A stretch of 64,000 nucleotides of DNA. Origin: Pleurotus djamor. Its lineage: Eukaryota > Basidiomycota > Agaricomycetes > Agaricales > Pleurotaceae. Numbering within the stretch: the stretch's first letter is position 1; each line of letters opens with the position of its first letter. The stretch covers positions 26,841 to 90,840 of the forward strand of contig JAPEVF010000145.1 in the NCBI GenBank assembly GCA_029747585.1. Reading direction: 5' to 3'. The notes below the pieces were generated by a model that saw nothing but the letters and a program-made list of their open reading frames with translations, did not search any database and was not told where the DNA came from. The position numbers were made by a program, and so were the translations under genes. Positions 10,526 to 22,105 of the stretch are shown here, piece by piece.

Positions 10526-12529
10526 TCATGGCCGCTGCAAAACGTTGAAAGACATGGTATCGAATGAGAGTAAGCAAAGCACGGTAAAAACGAGGTTGGA
10601 AAGGAAAGCAAGAAATATACAAACTGGATGACCGTGTCTGTACAATATATTTCCAATGATGGAGGAAAGTAGATAATAAAGGAGGAATTTGTAACGGAGA
10701 ATGAGAGAAAGAAGTGAGAGTATGGGAGAATTTTGTGGGCTAGGCACCCGTTCAACTACATCAGGACTGGGGAGGGATGCAAGTGAAAACGCCGAGGGCT
10801 GAGTCTGGTTTGGTGGTGGATTTTTGCGAGCGTCGACTAGGTTCGAACCAAGGGAACAATTTGAGTCGAGGGGTTCCGTTGGATTGATCTCGTCAGAGGG
10901 TTGATCGGCTTCCACAGATTGGACTTCGGATGTATCTTGGGTATTAGGAGGGGAAGAACAAGATGGGAGATGTCCCACTCCGTGGATACTGTCAGAGGGT
11001 CGAGCCTTAGATACCGAGAATTGAGTTTCAGGAGCGTCACTGGTACTTGGTTGAGACGAACAGATGGGAGAAGGGATGGTCTTTGGGGCAAGAGGAAAGG
11101 AAGGCGATTTGCGGTCTAGCCAGAAGACTTCCAGTCGAGCCTCGAGGAGACGACAGCAATCCGCAGAAGTGGACCCTGCAGAGGTATGCAATCGTCGGAC
11201 TTTGTGTCCCTCCCTTTCGCGTCGAGTTAAGATGCCCGCCAACTCGGTGGCGATTGCGTCGCTCATGCCCTGATTGATCAGGATTGTGTCTAACCGAGGG
11301 AAAGGGATGGTGCCACTTGTACTTGTTTGAGGTTCCAAGAGGCGCAAGAAGGGTAAAAAACGACCAAAAAGAGCCAATTCCTTGACATTTTGTAGTTGCG
11401 GGAGGTATTCATACTGGAAGTCCGTATCCGCGCTTAGTATTAGTCTATCGAGTTGTCGGAGGTCGAGATGATCGCAAAAGTTCTTCATCACGACAGGCTT
11501 CAACGAAACGAGGACATCTGGATCCTGTAGCTCAGGAGGGTCATCGGACTGGAAGTACTTTAGGCAGTCCTTAAAGGGCAATGCCTGAGTCCGCGCAGAG
11601 AGGCTGGGGTAGTACTTCTGATTGTAGATGTCATGGGAAACATAAAGTTGGTAGATGAGAAGGCGTGCGGGACTAAGGTCGCAAACATAGGGACATTTCC
11701 TGGATAGAGGAGCAAGAGAGGTTGAACTAGATCCATTACAATGGATCATTGGGACAACGGGAGACGGGAAATTAATCACGTCTAAAAGAGCGGCACAGGA
11801 TTCAGGATTTTGGTCTCGAACCTCCAGCTCACTGAGTCGGGGGAGTTGAGCAGCTGTCGCAGGAACCTCATCCAGGCTTGGAGACAACCCATCGAGTTCT
11901 AACCGCTTGAGGTGAGGAAAGCTAGAAAGGGTTGTGACCAGAGCGAGACAGGACGTCTGCCAAGAAGGTCTTCGCAAGGTGAGATTCGTCACTTGGGGTA
12001 TGGGAAGTGGGAAGGATGGAAGTCCAAGGCAAACAAGCTCCAAGCGAGTAAGGTGGCGGGAGAGACTAGGGGAGTGAAAGAGAAAGCAGCTGGTTGGCAG
12101 CGTTGTGACGTCAAGCAAGTTTATGGCGTCCAATGAGAGACTTCGAAGGGAGGGAAACCTGTTCTCCAGTAATTTTCCTATACTTTGGGAGGCGGCTTTG
12201 ACAGAAAATGAAAGGTCTAGATGTTCGATCCGATTGGTTTCCGACATCAATGGTTCAATAAGCTGCGCGGCATTTTGATATAGGTAGTGTGAAGTTTTCA
12301 CGGTAAGGTTCGAGTTCTTGGAGCGCTTCAAACAGACGTCCGTCCAAATGCGACGATCCAGATAGATATGGCACCAGAGACGAGAGTCAGATATGATCAA
12401 TTCATACCAGTGTTTACAGACGAGTATAACGCGGTTTAAATTGATGGGTTTCATTGGAACTTTGGAAAGAGCATATTGAAAGATTTCAGTTAGAATCTCA
12501 TTGGGAAGGTCCGCGATTGTTGACGGCAT
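10526..12529 (-). CDS. Diverged F-box protein with Ser/Pro-rich linker and hydrophobic C-terminus
   Basis: Single open frame of 667 residues from ATG 12529-12527. The F-box is at the extreme N-terminus (ADLPNEILTEIFQYAL, then VILVCKHWYELIISDSRLW, residues about 5-55). Residues about 60-430 are leucine-rich with LRR-like repeats. Residues about 440-590 form a low-complexity Ser/Pro/Thr-rich linker. Residues about 603-628 and 637-656 are two strongly hydrophobic segments that could be membrane helices. Unlike the family-1 genes it has no ATG-only first exon and lacks the FTDxAAQ head, so it is a separate lineage. A membrane-anchored F-box protein would be unusual; the tail could instead be read-through of an unspliced 3' intron. 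It lies on the same strand as, and downstream of, the gene at 13134-13996. Confidence 0.75.
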   Translation of the reverse strand: MPSTIADLPNEILTEIFQYALSKVPMKPINLNRVILVCKHWYELIISDSRLWCHIYLDRRIWTDVCLKRSKNSNLTVKTSHYLYQNAAQLIEPLMSETNRIEHLDLSFSVKAASQSIGKLLENRFPSLRSLSLDAINLLDVTTLPTSCFLFHSPSLSRHLTRLELVCLGLPSFPLPIPQVTNLTLRRPSWQTSCLALVTTLSSFPHLKRLELDGLSPSLDEVPATAAQLPRLSELEVRDQNPESCAALLDVINFPSPVVPMIHCNGSSSTSLAPLSRKCPYVCDLSPARLLIYQLYVSHDIYNQKYYPSLSARTQALPFKDCLKYFQSDDPPELQDPDVLVSLKPVVMKNFCDHLDLRQLDRLILSADTDFQYEYLPQLQNVKELALFGRFLPFLRLLEPQTSTSGTIPFPRLDTILINQGMSDAIATELAGILTRREREGHKVRRLHTSAGSTSADCCRLLEARLEVFWLDRKSPSFPLAPKTIPSPICSSQPSTSDAPETQFSVSKARPSDSIHGVGHLPSCSSPPNTQDTSEVQSVEADQPSDEINPTEPLDSNCSLGSNLVDARKNPPPNQTQPSAFSLASLPSPDVVERVPSPQNSPILSLLSLILRYKFLLYYLLSSIIGNILYRHGHPVCIFLAFLSNLVFTVLCLLSFDTMSFNVLQRP

Positions 12530-13133
12530 GGTTGATTTGGCGACCCCAGTATGTTAGCTTGGGGGAGAATGGAGAGGGTGGTGAGAAGATGTGAGAGATA
12601 CGCAACGCCGAGCCATCGAACTTATATCTCGACGTGAAAGGCCAGCGTGAAAGGGCGCATACCGTGCCATGTCCATCGGCGGACAAAGAATTGAAACAAA
12701 GGATCGACCTTTGATTGTCAAGCTGTGTCCGTGATAGAAGGGATTGCTTCCGCCGGGAGTGGCGCTTTCTGAGTTGTGAGCCATGGGCTCATAAACAAAG
12801 GCGTGTGCCCGCGTGCAGTTGTTGCGCCAGGGACGCTGCTGGCTTTGGGGTTTGAGAGTCAGGTTGTACGAAATTCTCTATTGAATGAGAGGCGTACGCT
12901 CAATAGAACACCTTCAAGGGTGGAGGAATGGTGAATAGAATACTATCAAGGTATGTTCCTTGTAACATCGCCGACAACACGGTGTATGGGACCATATGGA
13001 AACCTATTGGGAAGTGGATTCCCCCCTCCGATCCTTAACCCCTCAGAAAGCGTCACGGAATTTTGACGTGACCTCGCCAGCCTGCGCAATGGCCATCATA
13101 GTCAATGGTCATAGGCCTTGACCCTGCTCCACG
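12530..13133. other. Intergenic, promoter of the F-box gene at 10526-12529
   Basis: About 600 bases between two minus-strand genes. No further coding region is supported. Confidence 0.4.
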
Positions 13134-13996
13134 TTAGATCAGTCCTCCCGCAGACAATTGAACAAAGAGAACAAAACGAACCAACAGGCCCTTGAAGGCC
13201 TCAAAGCACCGCAAAACAATGCGACGGTTCTCTACAGTGGAAATTCCCATTGTCGCGTAAGATTGGGGACTCGGAACGGAAGGAATGAACCGGAGAACAA
13301 TTGTCTCCTCGATTGGGTATTGCAGCGAGCCCAGATTATTGAGGAGGTGTTTTGTGACGGTGGTGAGGTAGAAAATAGGCGACGTCCCGGCCAGAGTGAT
13401 GCCAGGTATGACCTGTCGTTCAAGGGGCGGCTTAGTGGCATTATATCTGCGTTGAAGGGCGTTCCAGTGAAATGCGGCAACAGACTTGGCGATGAGTTGC
13501 GCCTCGGGGTCGTCTGGGGAGTCAACTCGCTAAGATGGACGGGTCAGCGACCTCATAATAGACTACAGGACGTGAGGTTGTGGCTTACCCCATTTTCTTG
13601 GACGACAAGATAACAGTAGGTGTCATCGACGATTGTAAGGTCAGCCGTCGCATCGACCTTCTCCTTGCCCATCACGAAACCCATTTCCTTCCTACGACGG
13701 ATCATACAGTCTTCCCCTTCGTAGCCCAGAAAACGGAGGAGAACCACGGCGAAGTCATCTACTGCAGATTTTTCTCCTTGCATAGCTGCTTTTAGGTATC
13801 GAAAAAAGCGACGATGCTCTGCGTTGTTGTCCGCGGAAGGTTCAGCGAGAATGGCAGCCGGAACAGACGATTGGGGTAGATCTAACCGCCCGAAGAAAGT
13901 TTCTGCGTCGACATCCTTGACTCTGATACGGAAAGCTGCGAGATCGTGTTGCGTCCATTGGTCTCCTGATTTGGGAGTACGGATGAGGTCGGCCAT
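13134..13996 (-). CDS. Uncharacterised agaric protein family, two exons
   Basis: Exon 1 runs 13996 to 13589 and exon 2 runs 13529 to 13134 (TAA), with a 59 nt intron that has GTAAGC and TTAG ends. The protein is about 267 residues. Visible motifs: DAETFFGRLDLP near residue 35, an ALKG-like helical middle (FFRYLKAAMQGEKSAVDDFA), LLRFLGYE, then after the intron DPEAQLIAKSVAAFHWN, VIPGITLAGTSPIFYL and LRCFEAFKGLL. I know this pattern (DPExQxIAEAIAAFQ ... IPGITMxGTxPxFY ... CFEAFK) from many unnamed proteins of Agaricomycetes; no function is established to my knowledge. No signal peptide or membrane segment. The frame is intact over both exons. Confidence 0.72.
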
Positions 13997-14242
13997 TCTC
14001 GCTCGTTCAGCTTTTCACGGCTCCGTGTGACGTGTCCGCCTTAACAGCTGGAATTCATGTACATGGAAAGACAATCCACACGAAAACAGACCGAATATGG
14101 TCTGAAATGTTGAAAGAAAAAGAGTGGTTCGGCGCTTGGAGTCGTTCTGACTAGGAAGGTCTCGAAGCGCCCAGCCGACCCTTATTTTTCGTTTTGCTGT
14201 CCTTGTGCTGTCCCCAACGTGCATGAAGCCAATATCGAAATC
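13997..14242. promoter_or_regulatory. Divergent intergenic region between two starts
   Basis: 246 bases separate ATG 13996 (minus) from ATG 14243 (plus). It must hold both promoters. No TATA box stands out clearly. Confidence 0.35.
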
Positions 14243-16556
14243 ATGGTACGCCTATGCGATGGATCCGTAGAACCAACCATGAACCATTCATTTTTAGCCA
14301 ATTTTCACCGACACAGCTGCTCAGAAATCCATCGATGAAAAAATCGTCCACCACGAGAGCCTGATTCGCGCTCTGAAAGAGGAGAGGAACCAGTTTTGTG
14401 CTGTGAACCTCCTCCCAGACGATGTCTTCTCCCTTATCTTCGTCACCTGCAAAGTTGAAATGGAAAGCAAAAGGGCCTGGATACAGCTTCTCAGTGTCTG
14501 TCAAAAGTGGCGCCAGATCATCGTGGAGATGCCTTCGTTCTGGACGACTATCTCCTTCACGGATTCTTTGTTTATCGATGTACTGCTTGAGCGTTCGGGT
14601 AATTCACCTTTATCTCTCGACTTCCCGTTGTCTCGGCCGTGTTGGGGTGTTGATTTTGAAGCTGTATCCAACAAACTGTTGGATCAAAGCAACCGAACTC
14701 GAGAGATGTCCATCAGCTTATCGCAACACACCGACCCGGACGCACGTCTCATGCACATTATCCAAGAATCAAGATCTCGGGAATTTCCAGTCCTCCGCAC
14801 ACTGAAGTTGGAGTCGGCCTCACACCGGGCTCAGCTCTCGTTTACCCTTCACAAATCAATCTGGTTTCCCGGTCTCAATTCCCTTCATAATTTGCAGCTC
14901 CGGTACATCTTGCTCCCGTTCGATGACATACCCCATTTCCCATCTCTGACATCCCTCCTCATTTACTATGATGCCAACACATCTGATGGGCTATCATGCT
15001 CTAAAGTCGCCGAGTTCCTCCGCCACACGCCAAACATCCAAAGCATCAACCTTGGAGACATAGATTCTGGTTGGCTGACATCCACTGGGCCGCGGATTAT
15101 GGTTCCCAAATTACAACAATTTGTGGCGTCTTTCCATTCCGTCAAAGAGTCCAGATTGTTACACTACCTCGAATTCTCCAATGCCACCATCACCAATTTC
15201 ACTCTATCTTTTACGCCGCACGCAAGATCCGACACCGTTATTGACTTCTCTGACCTGGAGTCTTTTCTTCTCAGACTCTTACCCAACTCTGAACATATCC
15301 CTGTCCGTCGAATGCGCGTCAAAATTCAAAACAATTCTCAAATTATTATCGAAGTATTCTCCCTCGGCCCACGGCGCGACGCCTTTCTGAGTCTCAGCAT
15401 TCCCTTTGTAAACTCAGCAGCGCAATCCTACTTGCAGCTCCTCCACAAACTTCCTCTAGCTCGCATTCCCGAGCTTGCATTTGACACTTCGGTCCCTCTA
15501 AAATCGCTGAGCGGATCAGTTTGCCAACTACCCGAAGAACTGTTGCAAAGCGCGCCGTGGTCATCTCTCAGATCCCTCGAACTGGTTGGCATCCCTCTTC
15601 CACCAGACGTACCACACCTCCCTTTGTTGTTGTCGGCGGTTGTTGGGGATTTCCCCCACCGAGACGACCAATTATCGGTTCATTGGGTTACCCAGTTCCT
15701 CCGAAATACGCCCAATGTCGAGAGTGCTTCCTTCAGAGGCTTATCAGGCAACAACTCATCCAATGTACCCGAAACTTTCTCTGTCATCCTCCCAAAGCTC
15801 AGGGAACTTCATATTGTCTCGCACGACCTAGCAGGATCCAAGCTGTTCAGCTACCTTGACTTCCCAAACACTGTGACCATATGTTCCGTACATCTAAATC
15901 AATCAAAGTGTACCGAAGCAACCGACCTCTCAGCGTATGAAAAGCTCTTTAAGAAAATGGCCATAGGCGAACGGTCAGATATCTCTGAAATGAGACTTTC
16001 CGTTGACGATCAGTCACACCGTCACGAGTTCACACTGGAGCTGTACTGCGCAGATGACGGTCCCAAACCATCCATGGAAGTATTATTTCCTTGGGAAAAG
16101 TCTTCAACTTCGCTCTTCCATCAGCTTCTCTCAAGGCTTCCTTTATCACGCATCGAGAAGCTCCGGATCTCTGATATTTCCCAACGTAGCACCGCGTTGC
16201 AATGGTCTCCCTTCATTCGTTTATTTACCAATCTTAGGGAACTCACGCTGGACTCCGCCATTGACGATACTCTCGCCGTGCTTATGCCTGACCCCAACGT
16301 AACTGGCTCAGGCTCTCATAGTAACCCCAACCTTCAATGTCTCATTGACCACAATTCTGAATGGTATTCCCCGATCATCACTCCCGGCCATGTCAACATA
16401 CTGGACATTTTCAGGAGAAGGCGCGAGATCGGTCTTCCCATCGAACGATACATAATACAATGTGGAAGTATCCCTCGGAATATGCTTGAGGACCTACAAA
16501 AAGTCGTTCAAGTTGATTCGGAGACAAGGGTGACGGCTGATTGGTCCCCCGATTAG
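14243..16556 (+). CDS. Long F-box/LRR protein, family 1, with an internally duplicated LRR half
   Basis: ATG 14243-14245, intron 14246-14297 (GTACGC...TTTAG, 52 nt), exon 2 at 14298-16556; about 753 residues, compared with 516-603 for the paralogues. Exon 2 starts PIFTDTAAQKSIDEKI, followed by the F-box-like block (NLLPDDVFSLIF, VCQKWRQIIVEMPSFW). The leucine-rich body appears twice: FLRHTPNIQS, PKLQQF, LLHYLEFSN and LPLARIPEL in the first half correspond in order to FLRNTPNVES, PKLREL, LFSYLDFPN and LPLSRIEKL in the second, with a spacing near 228 residues. The tail ends VVQVDSETRVTADW, a weak form of the family tail. Expected SCF adaptor. The 3' end is convergent with copy C, with stops 104 bases apart. 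Confidence 0.85.
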
Positions 16557-16660
16557 GCTTGGTTGGATGTATCAATGCTCACTGTCTCAATACACATATT
16601 TCTAATGGATTTCGTGGAGAAGAAGTGGTTGCGGTTTGGGCCCTGGGGGCACCGCCTTCA

Positions 16661-17852
16661 TTAGTAAGACAATTGGGATATGTCCATACATCTACGTCTA
16701 TTCGATCTTATGATGGAGTCGAGCTCCAACCTCAGCTTTCTGAGCATGGGATCTAGAGCATGATACGGGCAGATGTAGAGAGGAAGAGAGAAGGAGAAGG
16801 GGATACAATCACGTACCGTTATAATATCTCAGCGTCGGAGTGAAACTAATTTCCTTCCACGCAAGTTCAGCCTCTCGTTTCTCGAAACCCTTGGCCCAAA
16901 TAGGGGATGCTAGTATTCTGTGGAGTAGACCCAGTCACATATGAACGGAAAGTTTCGTTCAAGACTGAGGTATCAAACACACACGTCGCGTAAACTCTTC
17001 TGCGCCGCCGTCCACGATGGCTTTCTCAGCGTTGGATACTTGGCTATCCACCTGCAGAGTTGAGTTTCGCGCTGTGTCATGTAGACATTGTCAGGCTTAT
17101 CAGAGAAGTCGATGCGAAAGGACTGACCTCATAAACAGCAGCAACAAGATCCCTTCGCATCGCAGCATAATTCGCCGCAGTAGGGCCATCTAGTTGGTTC
17201 AGCCTCTCACGAACAGCATTCCATTCCGAATTTAAGTACGTGGCCTTGATGATTTCGCCGGTTGGAAGAGGGCGGTACCCATACATCCCGCTTATTGTCG
17301 ACGGAGGCCTGACAGAGCGTAAGCTCAAACATAGCGAAGGGATGTGGACTTTCGATGACGACTGCAGGGGTCGGGACGGGAGTACTACGGCACTGTGAGA
17401 GTATGGAGGTAAGAAGCTATATGATACAGAGTGCTCGGATGGAATCAACTCACATACAAGACTTCAAACGACATTCTCGGCATATCCTTCGAAGAAGACG
17501 GGGTTCGGGTGGGGTGTTGAGATCCCCACATGTCTAGAGATTACACTTCAGTCCAGCGGAAAGATGCCCCAAGGAAAGGACTCACGTCACATGTGTGTTG
17601 TCCGAAAAGTACATCTGCCCATCTCAATATACTTACACCGTCAGGGCATTCCGGCGCTCCTTGGACGCGTATCCAATGGTGCCAGAGAGCCTTGATGGTG
17701 TCAGAAGAGCTTGGAATGAGCAAGGAGCAGAAATAAGGGACTCGAAGTAGTGATAAGCCATCTTCTGCATCGATGTGCTCGAGAATTTGGTAGACAATCT
17801 CGAGCGGTAGATCCAAGAAAGCACGCAGGTTGCATGGTCTTGGATCTGCCAT
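16661..17852 (-). CDS. F-box protein with paired CxxC motifs, second family, copy C
   Basis: Starts at ATG 17852-17850 and ends at TAA 16663-16661. The N-terminus reads LRAFLDLPLEIVYQILEHID followed by AEDGLSLLRVPYF, which is the F-box. The block RWADVLFGQHTCD is followed by an intron and then TCGDLNTPPEPRLLRRICREC, the double CxxC signature. Downstream exons give FLPPYSHSAVVLP, YLNSEWNAVRERL, AAMRRDLVAAVYE, RETQLCRWIAKYPTLRKPSW, FTPTLRYYN and a final exon starting DPMLRKLRLELDSII. Exon order and phases match copies A, B and D. The intron after SLRDV uses GTGTGT as donor and joins in phase 2. No stop or frameshift was seen, so the gene looks functional. Predicted role: SCF-type ubiquitin ligase adaptor; the target is unknown. 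Confidence 0.7.
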
Positions 17853-18464
17853 GTTTTCGGGCCAAAATGAGCTGGGAGAGATGCGATTTCGATGGCGATT
17901 CTTTAGAGGTGTAATTCAAAGGCTGAGAGTGTGCTGGAGGGTGAGCTGTGATGGGAAAAGGAAAGGAAAGTCTCGAGGACAGAGCGCCGTCTTCTGTGAT
18001 CTGGTGGCAACCTCGGCCCGACCGCTAATTTAGGGGAAAGCTAAGGGGTACGAGTTGGTGATGCGTCCGCTTGGAAACACTTCGTGAGTCCGTCCATGGC
18101 CACACAAGCGCTGACCGTATCAAACCGCAGTTCGTACGTCTTACGCGCGAGTAATTCCGAGTTTGTGAGAGATTACTGACGATTTTCGAAGTGTTGTTCA
18201 CCATGAACAAAATAATACTTACTTGAAACCGCTGGAAACACCAAGAGAGCACCGTGGTTGTGATGATTCAACCTAATGAATTAATGAATACGCATATGCG
18301 TTGATTTGTAGCGTTTCAGACGCAAGAAATTACCTTCCTTCGAAGATAAACCATGGTACATACGTCGGAAGATTTATTATGTATCGTCACAGTGGCCTAC
18401 CTCTACTCATACGCTGGATGCCCAAAACCTCGATTGTAGACAAAATGAAGCTATCATCTCCAGA
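17853..18464. other. Intergenic
   Basis: About 610 bases upstream of copy C and downstream of the minus-strand F-box gene at 18465. No gene recognised. Confidence 0.4.
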
Positions 18465-20126
18465 CTAGCTTCCAATTCCCTCCATGCCGTCCCAGTCCAC
18501 CTCAACACACTCCCTGAGAGTGTCGATGTATTGGGATGTGAGGTCTGATCCACGGACAATGACCTTTCGAAGTTCATAGCCAGCCTTCCGTCTCAGGTTG
18601 CAGAACTGCAAGACAGTCGTCACAAACTCCTTGATCCCCGAATCNGGGGGGGCTTGTAGAGTTGTGGGGACTTGAGCATACCCTTGTGAAGGATAGAGTA
18701 TCCAACCGTAGGTTTCCGATATTAGGTAGACGGCGAACGGAAGGAAATTTACAGTCCAAGAATTCGAGAGTTCGGAGGTTAATGAAAGGGAACAGGATAT
18801 CGTTCCAGTCCAACGCACGCTTGGCCCCCTCAATGGTAACCTCGCTGACTTTAGCTAAAGGAATTGTTGACGAGACATCGAAGATGGAAGGGTCAACGTT
18901 AAGCGTTAGTGTTGATACTGTGTCATCTCCCTTGAGTGGAGCCAGCGAAAGTTCTGAGTCGTGAGCCGGTCGTATGATCATCCTGAACCACGGCGAGGCA
19001 GAATGGGCAGATGCGAAGTTCGTATACAGTGTTTGAAGTCCAGTCGTAGGCAAGGCTTCGTTGTAGGCGGAATAATAAGCACCAAAGGTAGTCCTCATCA
19101 ATTTCAATGGAAGGTCGAGGAAGTCAAAAAGCTTGGAGGACGAGAGGTCATCCCCGTGTACATCAAGAACACGAAGATTGGGAAGAGACAGTCGGGTAGA
19201 CGACGATTCGGCGGGAACATCACTTGTTACATATTTGAGTTTGACGACTTCGATGTTGGGTATATGACGAAGAACACCGACAATCCAGTCTATGGACAGT
19301 CCATACATTCCGTACGCGCAGTCCACAAGGAGGGTCGTAAGGAACGGGAGTTGTGGGAGGGTGAAGTGGATGAGAATATTTTCAAGTTCCAAGATGCGCA
19401 AGGATGACACGATTTGCTCCAACTCGGGGATCTGTCTGATTACGGGCGCGTGTGACAGTTCGACTTCTCCATATTCGTCGCGGTTGAGACGGAATTGAAG
19501 TGAGCGAAGCAACGGTGCAGGATATCCCTTCATAGCGAGGAAAAGCTCTTCAACGTCAGACGGAGCATCAAAGTCAAGAAAAAGATGTTGGAGACGGAAG
19601 ATGTTTTGTGAGATGAATTGTCTCGCAGCGGACTGCCCTTTGAGCCACGCGAAGGCGGTGATCTCGTGTTTGTTCTCTGACGTTGAAAGATGGACATTGA
19701 GAGGAAGCGATTTTGAGCGATTTGGGAGGGTAGGATTGGTGAAGAGGATTTTCGGAGATAATGTGAGGGAAGTCCAGAAGCGTGGGGTGTCCAAGATGAT
19801 ATTTCGCCAATGCTTGCAAACGCAAAGAACATTTGTCCAGCGTCCTTCCTGACTTCTGCACACGTACCCCGGGACGTTGTTTTTGCTTTTGAAGAGGCAC
19901 CATTGGCTTTCGCTTCTGTAGGCAATGAATATGGCCGTCAACACATCGATGGGTATCCGGTTGACCGCGCTGAATTCATTCCTGCGGAAATTGAGCCTGC
20001 GAATGGCCGCATGGTGAGCGGCGATCTCGTCATCAATTTTCTTTTGAGCATTATGGTCCGTTAAGAATTTCTGAAGCCTCTAGTCTTGAGTACTAAAGAC
20101 TATTTGATAAAATAAGAGCATACCAT
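18465..20126 (-). CDS. F-box/LRR protein, family 1 (apparent frameshift at an N)
   Basis: Start ATG 20126-20124, intron 20123-20071 (GTATGC...TTCAG, 53 nt), exon 2 from 20070 to 18465. Exon 2 begins KFLTDHNAQKKIDDEI, then NRIPIDVLTAIF and VCKHWRNIILDTPRFW, the F-box-like block. About 535 residues. The body is leucine-rich (VLRHIPNIEVVKL) and the tail carries VEVDWDGMEG. The frame breaks at 18645, where one N sits in a run of seven G; leaving out that single base makes the two halves continuous, and the continuation matches the gene at 33559 (LRKVIVRG versus LQKVIVRE). An alternative acceptor 9 nt upstream would keep frame but would not align with the other family heads. Most similar in this window to the gene at 33559-35210. 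Confidence 0.78.
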
Positions 20127-20497
20127 TGCGAGGAGCCCAAACGTTCGAGTGGAGAGTACAAAGAGAGTCGAAATAAAAATGGGCGCTACTTTGGACGCTC
20201 GTTCGTTTGCCACCGAGACCCTGACTCTGACTAGTTGACCCCTCTTTAGCTCAAGAGGCGGACGACAAGAATCAAGATTTCTCCCGGTCCATCTTCCTGC
20301 AGGTCCNCCAGTTTGGCCTTCCCTGACTTTCTTGTGTGTCATTTGAATCGTCTCCCATTCTCGGTTTCTCGTTCCTAAAGGCTTCCCCTGGAACCCCTCA
20401 TACATTACGGTATTAAGAATTCCGCTACCTGGCGCGAATAACAATCTACCACATACAGACACAGTATACAACTTGTACACAAGAAACGCTTAATGTA
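20127..20497. other. Intergenic
   Basis: 371 bases: promoter of the gene starting at 20126 and 3' flank of the gene ending at 20498. One N at 20307. Confidence 0.4.
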
Positions 20498-22105
20498 TCA
20501 CTGGATCTGGGTATCCGCATTACTGATGCCTCCGTCCCAGTCAATTTCTCCCAGANCTCTGAGTGTTTTGACTTGGTGCTCGGTGATTGTCGAATTGTGG
20601 AGTACGATCTTGCGAATAGGGAAATCATTTCTTACTTCCAAAATGAACGAAGCAAGCTCATCCGACCAGACGGAGCGATGGAGGCACAGGGTNTCCAACT
20701 CCGTAGCACTCGACTGGTCAGCTAGACACCGNAGTATNTCTTGCAAATCATCCGGGCCGCATGCGTACAGAGTGAGNGTNCTGAGATCCCGGCATGAGGC
20801 GAGCATGGGTATGAGGANGCTAAGATCCTCATGCTCAAGATGGATGACGAATGCGATAACGGTCTCGAATGCGATAATCTGTTGGATNCNATCTGTGGAA
20901 TCTTTTAGATTGGAATACTTGACTTGAAGGTCAAGGGGNTCATCACTGATGATCGTTTCCAGCACAACATGGAAAGTATGGTCGGGGTGAATGTGTCTTT
21001 CGGTGATTTCTCGCTGTATGGTGACGGTCGGGTGTAGAGAGTCGATGCGGTAGCCAGGGGTAAGGTCTCCGTGAGGACTACAGGAGGAAAGAAGTGATGC
21101 AATATCGTAGCACGTTTGCGTGATACAGCTGTGGAAGAGTCGTAATGAGATGTTGAGCGACGCGGNTAAGCAAANGCCCTCGAAGACTCCAACNATATCG
21201 GTGGCATACGAAGACAAGNTGAGGGTTTTGAGNCTCGGGAGNTTTATTGAGTGCGGTACATTGATACCAGCACCGACGTAGCAGAGGATCTCGACCTTCA
21301 GGGTTTCAAGGTTCGGCGTCTGAAGCAAAATGTCGAAGAGCCATTGAAGATGGATGACAGCAGCGGGAAGCGCGCCNACGNTCATCTCTAGANGAGTTAG
21401 NGATAAGACGGGGGATGGGGGGACTGAGATGAACAGATTCCAGAANGTGAAGGTGCGGAGAGCNGGGACAAAGCTCCATTGAAACTCAAAAAAGGGAGAA
21501 GCGCTATANGCGTCGTACCACATGTTCAATTCGCTCAGATTTCGAAAGCACTGATGCTTCGCCAGCTTGAATATCTCCAACACNACTGGGGTATGATCNT
21601 TATCATGATAGCGGATGTCGAGTTTTTGAATTCGGTCGGACTGAGATAAAACCGAATCCAGAGAACCCTTCTTTATGTCCTCCACGCTGAATTGCCTTTG
21701 ATCCATCTTGTAAAACGGCAGATTAAGACACAGCATAGCTTGCTTGGAGTTCCGCACCATTTCGGAGNGATCGAAGTGCGTTGGGCAGATGCAAGCCCAG
21801 AACTGTGGGGTATTCAGGATGATTTGNCGCCAGCGGGAGCAGACATGGAGAAGTCGGGTCCAAGTCCAGTCGGTACCATCATATGGATCATATGGTTCNA
21901 AGAAGATTGCCTCCTTGGTAATGACGAATATAACAGCGAGGATCTCAGCTGGGAGGTGTGAGATAGCNGAGTATGGGTTTTGGCGTTCATGATGGTTGCT
22001 CATTTCCTGATCGACACACAGTTGGGCCTGGTGATTAGAAGACAACTAGAAATCCGATTCTTGTGGGTGTTGTGTAGGACTGGACGGAGGGGGAAGACGC
22101 ACCAN
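20498..22105 (-). CDS. F-box/LRR protein, family 1, with many ambiguous bases
   Basis: The start codon reads NTG (22105-22103), followed at once by GTGCGT, a 57 nt intron (22102-22046) and acceptor CTAG. By comparison with seven paralogues the N should be A. Exon 2 begins LSSNHQAQLCVDQEM, aligned to TDHAAQQAIDDE of the other genes, then SHLPAEILAVIF and VCSRWxQIILNTPQFW. The protein is about 516 residues and its tail is GEIDWDGGI. About 30 single Ns are scattered over the gene; they do not shift the frame but make many codons unknown. The body is leucine-rich (LLQTPNLETLKVEIL). It is upstream of the three-copy unknown family. Expected SCF adaptor. Confidence 0.75.
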
